Positions 1 to 9,021 are shown, counted from the first letter of the stretch. The stretch: DNA of 64,000 bases from Citrobacter koseri ATCC BAA-895 (GCF_000018045.1 NC_009792.1:992001-1056000), one strand, 5' to 3'. Notes: generated from the sequence alone by a model not told the origin. Numbers and translations: made by a program.

Positions 1-32
1 TTTAATGTTGCCAGCGCACCATGTTGTGCCAT
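1..32 (-). CDS. fliJ: Flagellar export chaperone FliJ, N-terminal fragment
   Basis: Only the first ten codons plus two bases are in the window; the gene runs off the left edge. The visible start reads MAQHGALATL, which matches the beginning of enterobacterial FliJ. A strong ribosome binding site (aggagg) lies just upstream, in the short gap after the fliI stop. FliJ is the coiled-coil stalk protein of the flagellar type III export ATPase complex, and it follows fliI here as in E. coli. Confidence rests on the match plus position. Confidence 0.85.
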   Translation of the reverse strand, partial: MAQHGALATL

Positions 33-53
33 GACCTATGCCCTCCTGCTTCA

Positions 54-1424
54 TCACACCGTCGGGAAAATCAGTTCCAGCGCCTGGAGAGAATCTTCCC
101 AGTCGGCTCGTTCGAAAATACCTTGTTGCAAAAACGCCTCCAGCTGCGGCCACAGCGCGATGGCTTTATCCAGCATGGGATCGCTGCCTTTGGCATACGC
201 GCCGACGCTCACCAAATCGCGGTTACGCTGGAAACTGGACAGCAACTGTTTGAAATTCCGTACGCGTGCATAGTGTTGCTCGGTGATCAGCGACGTCATT
301 GCACGGCTGATCGACGCTTCAATATCAATGGCCGGGTAGTGACCGGCTTCGGCCAGACGACGGGATAACACAATGTGTCCATCCAGGATCGCACGCGCCG
401 AGTCGGCGATTGGGTCCTGCTGATCGTCGCCTTCGGTCAATACCGTATAAAACGCGGTGATGGAGCCGCCGCCGTGAATGCCGTTCCCCGCACGTTCCAC
501 CAGCGCAGGTAATTTTGCGAAGACCGAAGGCGGATACCCTTTGGTTGCAGGCGGTTCGCCGATCGCCAGCGCAATCTCACGCTGCGCCATCGCGTAGCGG
601 GTCAGGGAGTCCATGATCAGCAGTACGTGCTGCCCGCGATCGCGGAAATCCTCGGCAATACGCGTGGCATAGGCCGCTCCCTGCATTCGCAGCAGTGGCG
701 AGACGTCCGCAGGCGCGGCAATCACCACCGAACGCGCGCGCCCGTCAGCGCCCAGAATGTTTTCGATAAAATCTTTAACTTCGCGGCCACGTTCGCCAAT
801 CAGTCCGACGACGATAACGTCCGCGCGGGTATAGCGCGCCATCATGCCGAGCAGAACGCTTTTACCCACGCCGGAACCGGCAAACAGCCCCATACGCTGT
901 CCGCGTCCGACGGTAAGCAGCGCGTTGATGGGGCGGACGCCGGTATCCAGCACATGCTCAATAGGCGTTCGCTGCAAGGGGTTGAATGGCTGAGTGATTA
1001 ACGCGCCGGTTTCCGTGGTGTCTGGCGCGGGAAGACCATCCAGCGGCTTGCCGCCGCCGTCCAGCACGCGCCCCAGCAGGGCAGGGCCGAGCGGCAGCTG
1101 TTTTCCGCTTTGCAGACCTTCCCCGGCAATATTTTTTGCGTAAACGCGTGCGCCGGGAAGAATGCCTTCGACCTCTTCCAGCGGCATTAAAAACAGACGC
1201 TGGCCATTAAAGCCGACGACTTCGCTTTCCACTTCGCGTGTTTCCGTCCCGTCCTGCCGCTCAATGACGCAGGTCGCGCCGAGCGGCAGCTGCAAGCCGG
1301 TGGCTTCCAGCACCAGACCGGTGGCGCGGGTCAGCCTCCCGTAGCGACGCACCGCCGGGAGCTGCGCCATTTTGGCTTCGAAGTTATCCAGCGTATTCAG
1401 CCAGCGGGTCAGGCGCGTAGTCAT
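54..1424 (-). CDS. fliI: Flagellum-specific export ATPase FliI
   Basis: This is the hexameric ATPase of the flagellar type III export gate at the cytoplasmic base of the hook-basal body. At 456 residues it is the normal family length and near-identical to E. coli FliI along its length. The Walker A motif GSGVGKS is at about 183-189, the catalytic GER glutamate near 211, and the Walker B aspartate (LLIMD) at 272. The start is the ATG at 1424, because the protein begins MTTRLTRWL as in the family and its ATG overlaps the fliH stop (ATGA). An in-frame extension of 14 codons upstream lies inside fliH and is not used. It is co-transcribed with fliF, fliG, fliH and fliJ. Confidence 0.98.
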   Translation of the reverse strand: MTTRLTRWLNTLDNFEAKMAQLPAVRRYGRLTRATGLVLEATGLQLPLGATCVIERQDGTETREVESEVVGFNGQRLFLMPLEEVEGILPGARVYAKNIAGEGLQSGKQLPLGPALLGRVLDGGGKPLDGLPAPDTTETGALITQPFNPLQRTPIEHVLDTGVRPINALLTVGRGQRMGLFAGSGVGKSVLLGMMARYTRADVIVVGLIGERGREVKDFIENILGADGRARSVVIAAPADVSPLLRMQGAAYATRIAEDFRDRGQHVLLIMDSLTRYAMAQREIALAIGEPPATKGYPPSVFAKLPALVERAGNGIHGGGSITAFYTVLTEGDDQQDPIADSARAILDGHIVLSRRLAEAGHYPAIDIEASISRAMTSLITEQHYARVRNFKQLLSSFQRNRDLVSVGAYAKGSDPMLDKAIALWPQLEAFLQQGIFERADWEDSLQALELIFPTV

Positions 1425-2128
1425 CAGACGACTCCGGGAGCCGCCAGGCGGCAGAGTTCTTGCCAACGCGTGGCGACGCTGGCGTCCAGATCGCCTTCAT
1501 CGGCGGACACTTTACAGCCGCCATGATGCAGCGTGGGATCGCCGCGCAAACGCCAGCCGTGCAGGCTGAGCGTGGCTCCGAGCATCTCTTCGACGCGCTG
1601 TAAATCATCCGGGTGAACGCGTAATTGCGGTTTCCCGCTGAACAACGGTTCCTGTTGCAACAATTGCTGGATCTGTTTAATGAGCGCGGAGTTGTCCACC
1701 GCTGGCGTCTGGCCGATCACCTGGCGAGCGGCTTCCAGCGCCATTTGCATCAGGCGCGAGGCAATCACGCTGTCCAGCGCGTCCAGCGTATTCTGAAACT
1801 CGCTGACCAGTTGCTGCATTCGGGCATTCAGCGGCGCCTGTTGAGCGCGCGCCTGCGTCTGGCCTTGCTCCAGCCCTTGCGCTAATCCTTCCTGATAGCC
1901 CTGTTCGTGGCCTTTCTGGCGACCTTCGGCGAGGCCCGCGTTATACCCTTGCTCGTGCGCCTGCATTTTCAGCTGCGCCAGTTGCTGCTCAAGCTGCTGT
2001 TCGGCACTCAGCTCCGGTTCGTCATCGATGGCTATCGGTTCGTCGCTGTGCTCCATTGGCACAAACTCGGCCAGGGGAGGGACGAGATCGTCCGGTGTCC
2101 AGACCTGCCACGGCAATTCGTTAGACAT
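1424..2128 (-). CDS. fliH: Flagellar export regulator FliH (FliI-binding)
   Basis: FliH is the peripheral-stalk protein that dimerises, binds FliI and restrains its ATPase, and docks it to FliN and FlhA. This copy is 234 residues, slightly longer than the 228 of E. coli. The N terminus carries the conserved Trp pair (LPWQVW) used for docking. The middle is Glu/Gln-rich and includes repeated GxxxG-like steps (AEGRQKGHEQGYQEG), typical of FliH. The C-terminal half, which binds FliI, is almost invariant. The start overlaps the fliG stop by 8 bases and the stop overlaps the fliI start, indicating translational coupling. Confidence 0.96.
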   Translation of the reverse strand: MSNELPWQVWTPDDLVPPLAEFVPMEHSDEPIAIDDEPELSAEQQLEQQLAQLKMQAHEQGYNAGLAEGRQKGHEQGYQEGLAQGLEQGQTQARAQQAPLNARMQQLVSEFQNTLDALDSVIASRLMQMALEAARQVIGQTPAVDNSALIKQIQQLLQQEPLFSGKPQLRVHPDDLQRVEEMLGATLSLHGWRLRGDPTLHHGGCKVSADEGDLDASVATRWQELCRLAAPGVV

Positions 2129-3119
2129 AGGTATCCTCGCCGCTGCCGATTACCATTTCGCCGGTTTCCGCCAGACGACGCACAATAAGCAGAATGGCTT
2201 TCTGTTCGTTCTCCACCTGAGACAGACGTACCGGGCCACGGTTGGCGAGGTCGTCGCGCAGAATATCGGCAGCACGCTGCGACATGTTGCGCAGGAATTT
2301 CTCGCGTAGCGGCGGCTCGGCGCCTTTCAGGGCGATCAGCAACGACTCGGAATCCACTTCCTGCAACAGACGCTGGATGCTGCGATCGTCGACTTCCACC
2401 AGATTTTCGAACAGGAACATTTCGTCGATAATTTTCTGCGCCAGCTCGCCGTCGAATTCGCGTACGGCGCTGATAACCGCCTCTTCCTGCTGGGTTTTCA
2501 TCAGGTTGATGATTTCTGCCGCGGTTCTCACGCCGCCCATTTTGCTGCGCTTGAGGTTCTGACCGTCGAGCAGACCATTCAACACTTCGGTCAGTTCCGC
2601 CAGTGCGGCTGGCTGTACGCCGCCGAAGGTCGCGATACGCAGCATGACATCGTGGCGCAGACGTTCGTCGAACAGCGCCAGAATATCGGCGGCCTGGCCG
2701 CGTTTGAGATGCACCAGGATGGTGGCGATAATCTGCGGGTGTTCGTCGCGGATAAGGTCGGCGGCGCTTTGCGGCTCCATAAAGTTGAGCGTTTCAATAC
2801 CGCTGGCGGTATCCCGCGTTTCGAGGATATCTTCCAGCAGGCTGGCGGCACGTTCTTCACCCAGCGCTTTAACCAGCACGGAACGCAGGTATTCGTTGGC
2901 GTTGATGTTGAGTGCGGCAAACTGTTCGGCTTCTTGCTCAAATTCCGCCAGCACATCGGTCAGCTGTTTGTTGGAAATCTGGCGCACGTTCGCCATTGCT
3001 GAACTCAGGGTTTGCACTTCGCGCGTGGAGAGGTGCTTAAACACCTCTGCCGCACGGTCTTCGCCAATGGTCATCAGCAGGATGACGCTTTTATCGGTGC
3101 CGGTAAGTTTATTGCTCAT
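2121..3119 (-). CDS. fliG: Flagellar motor switch protein FliG
   Basis: FliG is the C-ring switch component that receives torque from the MotA stator. It has 332 residues in three armadillo-like domains. The EHPQ motif of the middle domain is at 126-129. All five charged torque-helix residues known in E. coli are present with a one-residue offset: K265, R282, D289, D290 and R298. The ATG at 3119 overlaps the end of fliF by 11 bases. The product acts on the cytoplasmic face of the MS ring, bound to FliF, and pairs with MotA/MotB encoded at 46565-48378. Confidence 0.98.
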   Translation of the reverse strand: MSNKLTGTDKSVILLMTIGEDRAAEVFKHLSTREVQTLSSAMANVRQISNKQLTDVLAEFEQEAEQFAALNINANEYLRSVLVKALGEERAASLLEDILETRDTASGIETLNFMEPQSAADLIRDEHPQIIATILVHLKRGQAADILALFDERLRHDVMLRIATFGGVQPAALAELTEVLNGLLDGQNLKRSKMGGVRTAAEIINLMKTQQEEAVISAVREFDGELAQKIIDEMFLFENLVEVDDRSIQRLLQEVDSESLLIALKGAEPPLREKFLRNMSQRAADILRDDLANRGPVRLSQVENEQKAILLIVRRLAETGEMVIGSGEDTYV

Positions 3120-4785
3120 GATCGTTATTCATCCACTGGCGAATGACCAGCGCCACGACGCGCGGATCGTTATCTGACATTTCGCGAATACGCTGGCTCA
3201 TCACTTCTGCGCCCAGACGCTGGTTCGCCCGGCGCTGCTGGGTCTGTTCGTCTTTGCTGAGGCGAACTTCTACCGCTTCTTCGGTTTCCTGACGAACCTG
3301 CGCCTGTTCCTGTGCGGCTTTCGTCTCTTCAGCGCGGCGAGCAAGCTGCGGTCGAACCGCTTTGCGCCACAGAATCCAGGCAACCAGCAGAACCAGGAGC
3401 CAGCGACCTGCGGAGATCAACTGCTCAATAAAGGCTTGCTGTTTCCAGAATGGCAGTTCGCCGCCCAGGTCGTCCGTTGCGGTAAACGGTGAGTTCACCA
3501 CGTTAAGGGTATCGCCGCGTTTGTCGGAGAAGCCCATTGCTTCGCGGGTCAGATCTTCGATCTGCTTCATCTGTTCCGTGGTTAACGGCAGCGGTTTGCC
3601 GTCCGGCAGGGCGCGGTAGTTCACCACGACCGCCACGGAGAGTCGCTGCACATCGCCCACGTTCAGTTTGGTGTGGCGAATGGTGCGATCCACTTCGTAG
3701 TTACTGGTTTCGTTGCGCTGCGTATTGCGCGGCACATTGCTGTTCGTATTGTTGGTCGTCTGCGTGTTCTGCGCGTTTTGCTGATTAGCAGGCGGTGTGC
3801 TGATCGGCGCAGCATTCGCCGGCGCAGGCTGATTCGACAGCGCACCCGGTACGCCGCCCGGATAGCCGGAGCCGATTTGCTCGCTTTCATTAAGCTGGCG
3901 TGAGCGCAGCACGGCCTGCGATGCGTCGCCGTTCGGACGGTATTGCTCTTCCGTCTGCTCTTTGTTGGCAAAATCCAGCTGCGCAGTAACCTGAGCATGG
4001 ACGTTGCCGTTGCCGACGATTGGCGAAAGGATCGATTCGATACGGCGCTGAATGCGTCCTTCCACATCGCTGGCATATTTCAACTGCGCGTCGTTCAGAT
4101 CGCGGCTGCTGGTATTGGACTGAGTCAACAGATGACCGCCCTGATCGACCAGCGTGACGTTACCTGGCGGCAGACCCGCAACGGCGCTGGATACCAGATG
4201 CACCACCGCGCTGATCTGCCCTTCATCCAGCGCGCGGCCTGGTTCAAGATTGACCGTCACGGAAGCGGAAGGGGATTTCTGCTCGCGCACGAACAGAGAA
4301 GGTTTCGGCATCGCAAGGTGGACACGGGCGCGTTTTACCGGCCCCAGGGTTTCGATAGTGCGGGCCAGCTCGCCTTCCAGAGCGCGCTGGTAATTGACCT
4401 GCTCGCTGAACTGGCTGATGCCGAATTTTTCCTGGTCTAACAGCTCGAAGCCGACAGCGCCGCCTTTTGGCAATCCCTGTTGCGCCAGGCGCAGGCGAAG
4501 CTCATGCACTTTATCGGCAGGCACTTCAATCGCACCGCTTCCTTCGGTGAAGCGGTAAGGGATGTTCATCTGGGTCAGCTGCGTGACAATGGCCCCGCCA
4601 TCCTGATCGGAAAGGTTGCTGAACAGCGTGCGATAATCTGGCGCTTTCGCCCACAAAACCATAGCAACGATGATGGCAACAGCGGCTGATCCCGCCACAA
4701 TCAGAGGAATTCTGGGATTCGCGCGCAGGCGATTAAGCCACTCGAGAGGTTTAGGTTGGGTTGCAGTCGATGCAGTCGCACTCAT
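3109..4785 (-). CDS. fliF: Flagellar MS-ring protein FliF
   Basis: FliF forms the MS ring in the inner membrane and is the platform on which the flagellum assembles. The protein is 558 residues. A first membrane span lies near residues 25-45 (IPLIVAGSAAVAIIVAMVL) and a second lies near 450-470, flanking the periplasmic ring-building domains. A Pro/Asn/Gln/Thr-rich linker near 310-360 is more variable than the rest. The FliG-binding C terminus ends in an acidic tail. The start is the ATG at 4785 (MSATAST), preceded by a gaggt ribosome binding site. A longer in-frame reading to 4842 has no support. It is the first gene of fliFGHIJ and diverges from fliE. Confidence 0.97.
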   Translation of the reverse strand: MSATASTATQPKPLEWLNRLRANPRIPLIVAGSAAVAIIVAMVLWAKAPDYRTLFSNLSDQDGGAIVTQLTQMNIPYRFTEGSGAIEVPADKVHELRLRLAQQGLPKGGAVGFELLDQEKFGISQFSEQVNYQRALEGELARTIETLGPVKRARVHLAMPKPSLFVREQKSPSASVTVNLEPGRALDEGQISAVVHLVSSAVAGLPPGNVTLVDQGGHLLTQSNTSSRDLNDAQLKYASDVEGRIQRRIESILSPIVGNGNVHAQVTAQLDFANKEQTEEQYRPNGDASQAVLRSRQLNESEQIGSGYPGGVPGALSNQPAPANAAPISTPPANQQNAQNTQTTNNTNSNVPRNTQRNETSNYEVDRTIRHTKLNVGDVQRLSVAVVVNYRALPDGKPLPLTTEQMKQIEDLTREAMGFSDKRGDTLNVVNSPFTATDDLGGELPFWKQQAFIEQLISAGRWLLVLLVAWILWRKAVRPQLARRAEETKAAQEQAQVRQETEEAVEVRLSKDEQTQQRRANQRLGAEVMSQRIREMSDNDPRVVALVIRQWMNNDHEQ

Positions 4786-4877
4786 CTCGCACCTCGTGAC
4801 TGATCGTGGACGGCGTTTTTTGCAAAGTGGAACAAGACTCACTCCCGGGTCAGCAAACTCGAAAAATTGACGGTCTC

Positions 4878-4944
4878 ATTATTTGCGGTTTCGAATTTTT
4901 CTATGCGCCAAAAACCGAGGTTTTTTATCGCTATTTAGCGCCTT
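4878..4944. promoter_or_regulatory. Divergent FlhDC-type operator between fliF and fliE
   Basis: Two half-sites resembling the FlhD4C2 consensus lie in inverted orientation at 4902-4917 and 4929-4944, with an 11-base spacer. The right half begins CGCTATTT, a perfect match to the first eight consensus bases. Each half scored by eye matches about 10 of 16. On the minus strand an AATAAT -10 box lies at 4878-4883, and on the plus strand a weak TAATCT lies at 4964-4969. Both are about 50 bases from the operator centre, as expected for class-2 flagellar promoters of fliF and fliE. Confidence 0.6.
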
Positions 4945-5001
4945 TATCTTATTGACAAACTGGTAATCTCTGCTGTGTAAAAAATCATCCAGGGGATTAG
5001 C

Positions 5002-5316
5002 ATGTCAGCAATACAGGGGATTGAAGGGGTTATCAGCCAGCTACAGGCAACGGCGATGTCCGCACGGGCGCAAGACGCGCTGCCGCAACCAACCGTAAGT
5101 TTTGCCGGTCAACTGCATGCGGCACTGAATCGCATCAGTGACACGCAAACCACCGCGCGCGTACAGGCAGAAAAATTTACTCTGGGTGAGCCAGGCATTG
5201 CGCTTAATGATGTGATGACCGATATGCAAAAAGCGTCTGTCTCAATGCAGATGGGTATTCAGGTACGCAACAAACTGATGTCGGCGTACCAGGAAGTGAT
5301 GTCGATGCAGGTGTAG
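5002..5316 (+). CDS. fliE: Flagellar hook-basal body protein FliE
   Basis: FliE is the small rod/MS-ring junction protein exported early in flagellar assembly; it is also needed to open the export gate. The product is 104 residues, the exact E. coli length, and the C-terminal stretch (MQKASVSMQMGIQVRNKLM) is the conserved helical region. The gene is monocistronic and diverges from fliF. The ATG has an aggggatt ribosome binding site. A REP element follows the stop codon. Confidence 0.97.
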   Translation: MSAIQGIEGVISQLQATAMSARAQDALPQPTVSFAGQLHAALNRISDTQTTARVQAEKFTLGEPGIALNDVMTDMQKASVSMQMGIQVRNKLMSAYQEVMSMQV

Positions 5317-5340
5317 CCAGACCTGCTGAATGCAGCATGC

Positions 5341-5374
5341 AGGCCGGATAAGGCGCTTGCGCCGTCATCCGGCA
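5341..5374. repeat. REP palindrome between fliE and yedF
   Basis: An imperfect palindrome of the enterobacterial REP/PU type: gccggataaggcg, then a short loop, then cgccgtcatccggc. It lies between the convergent ends of fliE and yedF and probably marks the transcript ends. The same core recurs elsewhere in the window (7450, 36013, 39293, 50956). Confidence 0.85.
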
Positions 5375-5379
5375 AATGA

Positions 5380-5613
5380 TTACTTCTGAATCAGATAGCG
5401 AATCGTTGGGCCATCCTGCTGAATATCCAGCACCGTATAGCCGTGATTGCGCGCATCCAGCGGAATATTATTGATGGATTGCGGGCAGTCGCTCACCACT
5501 TCCAGAATTTCTCCCTTTTTTAACTGCGGCATCGCTTCCAGCGTGGCGACGGCCGGGTAAGGGCAGGGCTCACCAACCATATCAAGACGGTAATCAGGAA
5601 CGATATTTTTCAT
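5380..5613 (-). CDS. yedF: TusA-like sulfurtransferase YedF
   Basis: A 77-residue protein of the TusA/SirA/YedF family. The conserved CPYP motif (GEPCPYPAV) near residues 16-19 carries the persulfide-forming cysteine. It is co-transcribed with yedE: the yedE stop and yedF start overlap as ATGA. Family members relay sulfur, or in some lineages selenium; the specific acceptor of YedF is not settled. Length and sequence agree with the E. coli protein. Confidence 0.95.
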   Translation of the reverse strand: MKNIVPDYRLDMVGEPCPYPAVATLEAMPQLKKGEILEVVSDCPQSINNIPLDARNHGYTVLDIQQDGPTIRYLIQK

Positions 5614-6815
5614 GCGGATTCCTTAGCAGGGGTTAACCCGGAGCGACGGAAGAAACGTTTTTCCCAGCCGATTATCAGCATCAGCGCGGCAAACAACAGC
5701 AGATAAGTGACCAGCAGGCCGCCCAGCGGGCCGAAGGTGTCGAGCAGATTCACTTTGTCCCAACGGGTTGCCAGCGCCGGGGCAAAATCATCCCAGTAAT
5801 ATGCCAGAATAGTGGAGCCGATAACGTTGCCGAGGCCCACCCACCAGTAGTGCACCTGACCTTCCACGGCGCGGTACATCCAGCCGGTTTCACACCCGCC
5901 CGCCAGCACGATGCCAAAACCAAACAGCAGACCGCCGATAACGGCGTTCGGGCCAGCCCACATAATCTTCGCTTCCACGCCTAACTGTACGTAGCTGAAA
6001 ATTCCGATAGCGCTCACCGCCATCCCGAAGATGATGGCTTTCGCCATATGGGTGCGACCGGTGATCCACAGGTCACGGAAGGCCGAGGTGAAACAAATTT
6101 GCGCACGTTCAATCAGCAGACCAAAACCCACGCCGAACAGCATGGCCAGCCCCAGTTTTGGCTGGTTCATCGCCGTCAGCAGCGCCCAGCCGATCATGCC
6201 GATAAAGACCAGCATCCCCAGACGGAAACGGCGGCGCGCCTGATCCGGCTTCTGCGTCAGCGGCGAGGCAGCGGAGACTTTCTGCATTTTGACCGGGATA
6301 CGGAATATGGGCAGTAGCGTGAAGCGTGCGCCGAACCAGGAGCCGATGGCGGTTGCCAGCGCAAAGAACCAGGCATGAAGAGAAAACTGCGGAATACCGG
6401 TGAAGAAGGCCGCCAGATTGCAACCCATCGCCATGCGCGCGCCAAAACCGGCAATCATCCCGCCGATAATCGCCTGCATAATGCGGATACGGCTGCGCGG
6501 CATACGTAATTTAACGTTGTTGGCCCACAGTGCCGCCGCAAAGCAGCCGCCGAACATGCCGAGGATCATCATCCCGTCGATGCGGGTAAGGGGAGAGCCT
6601 TCCAGATGGATCAGCTTGTAGTAACCCCACTCTTCAGCATGAACGCCAAATAGCTGGAGGATTTGTCCACCCCAGCGGGTGAATTCGCCCGTAACAGCCC
6701 AGAACGTACCGGTGATACCGAAATAATAAGTGGAGAGAATACCTGCTGCGATGACCGCAGGGACAGGCGCCCAGAATTTAACTAACCAGGCTTGTTTGAA
6801 TTGTTGCCATGACAT
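5610..6815 (-). CDS. yedE: YeeE/YedE-family membrane transporter
   Basis: A 401-residue polytopic inner-membrane protein of the YeeE/YedE family, made of two similar halves, each with several hydrophobic helices. Conserved small-residue/cysteine motifs are visible (MAMGCNLAAFF and VLAGGCETGWM), like those used by YeeE-type thiosulfate channels to pass sulfur species. It is paired with the TusA-like YedF, so uptake of a sulfur or selenium compound followed by transfer to YedF is the likely role. The substrate itself is not determined by the sequence. Confidence 0.93.
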   Translation of the reverse strand: MSWQQFKQAWLVKFWAPVPAVIAAGILSTYYFGITGTFWAVTGEFTRWGGQILQLFGVHAEEWGYYKLIHLEGSPLTRIDGMMILGMFGGCFAAALWANNVKLRMPRSRIRIMQAIIGGMIAGFGARMAMGCNLAAFFTGIPQFSLHAWFFALATAIGSWFGARFTLLPIFRIPVKMQKVSAASPLTQKPDQARRRFRLGMLVFIGMIGWALLTAMNQPKLGLAMLFGVGFGLLIERAQICFTSAFRDLWITGRTHMAKAIIFGMAVSAIGIFSYVQLGVEAKIMWAGPNAVIGGLLFGFGIVLAGGCETGWMYRAVEGQVHYWWVGLGNVIGSTILAYYWDDFAPALATRWDKVNLLDTFGPLGGLLVTYLLLFAALMLIIGWEKRFFRRSGLTPAKESA

Positions 6816-7001
6816 GCTTTCTTAGCCTCTGAACTCAGAAGGAAAATAAAAGAAGAGCGGATAGTACACCGATCAGATTTTTTGCCTACTACTAATAAGA
6901 AGTAATATCGACTGGATCAATATTACTTGTTGGCCCTGAAAGGCTGGCGACATCAGGGCTTTAATGCCACAATCCTGTTTTCTTCGCATGCAGGATGAAT
7001 G

Positions 7002-7415
7002 ATGAAAAAAATAGCGATCGTTGGCGCATTTCTGGTCCTTACCGGGTGTGCAGAGGTACAGAACTATAACGATGTGGTGAAGACGCCAGCGCCAGCCGGT
7101 CTGGAAGGATACTGGCAGTCAAAAGGTCCTCAGCGCAAACTGGTGAGCCCCGAGGCAATAGCCAGTCTGGTGGTGACCAAAGAAGGAGATACCCTGGATT
7201 GCCGTCAGTGGCAGCGGGTGATTGCCCTGCCGGGTAAACTGACGCTGCTTTCCAGTGATTTAACCAACGTTACGGTGAAGCGCGAACTCTATGAGATTGA
7301 GCGTGAAGGGAACACGCTGGAATATGATGGTATGACGCTGCAACGCGTGGATCGACCCACGACCGAATGCGCCGACTATTTATCGAAACATCCGCTCGCG
7401 AGTCAGTTACCGTAA
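7002..7415 (+). CDS. yedD: YedD lipoprotein
   Basis: A 137-residue predicted lipoprotein. The N terminus is a short signal peptide ending in a lipobox (VLTGC), so Cys16 would be the lipidated residue. No enzymatic motif is recognised; the family is conserved in enterobacteria. Two adjacent ATG codons occur at 6999 and 7002. The second gives the family N terminus MKKIAI and sits at a better distance from the aggat ribosome binding site. It diverges from yedE across about 185 bases that hold the promoters of both genes. Confidence 0.9.
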   Translation: MKKIAIVGAFLVLTGCAEVQNYNDVVKTPAPAGLEGYWQSKGPQRKLVSPEAIASLVVTKEGDTLDCRQWQRVIALPGKLTLLSSDLTNVTVKRELYEIEREGNTLEYDGMTLQRVDRPTTECADYLSKHPLASQLP

Positions 7416-7449
7416 ACATTTTCGGTAAACGCTGGCGGTAATTATGTTG

Positions 7450-7481
7450 ATGCCGGGGGCGCTAACGCTTACCCGGCCGAT
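7450..7481. repeat. REP-like palindrome between yedD and amyA
   Basis: A palindrome with arms gccggg and cccggc around a gcgctaacgct core, in the convergent gap between yedD and amyA. It resembles a degenerate REP and may act as a bidirectional transcript end. Confidence 0.65.
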
Positions 7482-7495
7482 GTTCTCTCCTGAAC

Positions 7496-8983
7496 TTACA
7501 GCACATCTTCAATGACCCATACGCTGACGCAGCCGCCGTTGCAGGTAAACGTGGCCTCCCCCTTTTCATCGGTGGTTACGCGCTCTTCCCGATTGCCTAA
7601 AAAATCACGCCAGGTCTTGTTGGCGTAATTTTCACCTAGCGTAATGGTCTTCTCGCCGTCATCGCCGTTGGAAAGTACGACCACGCAGCCAGGATCGTCG
7701 TCTGTACCGCTACGGCTAAAGGCAACGCAGTTGGGGTGGTCGAAAAAGAGCGTCTGGATGCCGTGGGCAAAACGCTGGCGCGCGAGAATCAGTTGATCGA
7801 GCTGCCCAATAACGGGCATATCAATGGTGTAGGTTTCGCCGTCGCCACCCGTATCTTCGTAATGTGCGCCGTAGAGATCAGGGTAGAACACTGACGGTAC
7901 GCCGTTCTCCCGCAACAGGATCAACGCATAGGCCAGCGGCTTAAACCAGGCTTCAACGGGCGCTTCAAGCGCCTGTAACGGTTGGGTGTCGTGATTTGCC
8001 ACGAGCGTTACGGCATGGAAAGGATCGGCTTCCACCAGCGTGTCGGTGAAAATCTGGCTCATATCGTAATCACGCCCCTGACGAGAGGCTTCGTGGAAGT
8101 TCATCTGTAGCGGCGCGTCGAACAGCATGGTTTTTCCATCCACCTGATCGATATAGGCTTGTAGCTTGTCCACTTCATGAGACCAGTACTCCGCCACAAT
8201 GAACAGCGGCTTTGGCGCTACCTCCTGGACGTGTTCTATCCACTCTTTATAAAACCAGGCCGGAATGTGTTTGACCGCATCCAGGCGGAAGCCGTCACAA
8301 TGGGTTTGCGCCATTACCCAACGTGCCCAGTATTTGATCTCCTCGGTGACCGCATGGTTGCGAAAGTCGATGTTTTCGCCCATCAGATAGTCGAAATTAC
8401 CCATCTCATCATCGACCTGGTCGTTCCAGCCGTCGCCAGTGTAGTCGTTGACGATCTTAAAGATGCCGTCTTCGTCCGGGTTTTCGATGTGATCAATACC
8501 GCTGAAGCATTTGAAATCCCAGATAAACTGCGAATATTGACCGGCGCGGGCAGGGAAGGTGTAACGCGTCCAGCCTTCACATTCGATGATCTCGTCATCG
8601 ATTTGCGTGCGATTATCTTCATTGACCCGCTGTACGCGAATGGCCTCTTTTTCATCCGCGCCCATTTTGTGGTTGACGACCACGTCGAGCAAAACCGCAA
8701 TGTCATTTTGCTTTAGCGCCTCAATGGCGGCCAGCAGCTGCGCTTTGTCGCCATATTTTGTGGCGACAGATCCTTTCTGATCAAACTCACCCAGATCAAA
8801 CAGGTCATACGAGTCATAACCTACGGAATACCCGCCGGACGCGCCTTTATAGGCGGGCGGTAACCAGACCATATTAATGCCGATATCATTGAGGCCGCCA
8901 GCGCGCTCAGCCAGTTCTGGCCAGAGCTTGCCGCCGTCAGGGTAATACCAGTGGAAGTACTGCAATAGCGTGGGGTTTTTCAT
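7496..8983 (-). CDS. amyA: Cytoplasmic alpha-amylase AmyA
   Basis: A 495-residue GH13 alpha-amylase without a signal peptide, the same length as E. coli AmyA, acting on internal maltodextrins and glycogen-type glucans. GH13 region motifs are visible: VVVNH (region I), the nucleophile aspartate in FRLDAVKH (region II), the acid/base glutamate in FIVAEYW (region III) and VANHD (region IV). It lies downstream of fliDST on the same strand. Its Shine-Dalgarno is part of a hairpin (separate entry), which is unusual for this otherwise ordinary gene. Confidence 0.97.
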   Translation of the reverse strand: MKNPTLLQYFHWYYPDGGKLWPELAERAGGLNDIGINMVWLPPAYKGASGGYSVGYDSYDLFDLGEFDQKGSVATKYGDKAQLLAAIEALKQNDIAVLLDVVVNHKMGADEKEAIRVQRVNEDNRTQIDDEIIECEGWTRYTFPARAGQYSQFIWDFKCFSGIDHIENPDEDGIFKIVNDYTGDGWNDQVDDEMGNFDYLMGENIDFRNHAVTEEIKYWARWVMAQTHCDGFRLDAVKHIPAWFYKEWIEHVQEVAPKPLFIVAEYWSHEVDKLQAYIDQVDGKTMLFDAPLQMNFHEASRQGRDYDMSQIFTDTLVEADPFHAVTLVANHDTQPLQALEAPVEAWFKPLAYALILLRENGVPSVFYPDLYGAHYEDTGGDGETYTIDMPVIGQLDQLILARQRFAHGIQTLFFDHPNCVAFSRSGTDDDPGCVVVLSNGDDGEKTITLGENYANKTWRDFLGNREERVTTDEKGEATFTCNGGCVSVWVIEDVL

Positions 8984-8991
8984 CTTCCGTG

Positions 8992-9021
8992 CTCCAGAAG
9001 CCGTCAGGCTAACTTCTGGAG
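8992..9021 (-). promoter_or_regulatory. Hairpin overlapping the amyA Shine-Dalgarno
   Basis: A perfect 9-base inverted repeat (CTCCAGAAG and CTTCTGGAG) with a 12-base loop lies just upstream of amyA on the minus strand. The 3' arm contains GGAG, eight bases before the amyA ATG, so pairing would cover the ribosome binding site. There is no U-run after it, so it is not a classic terminator. Control of amyA translation is an inference. Confidence 0.5.
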
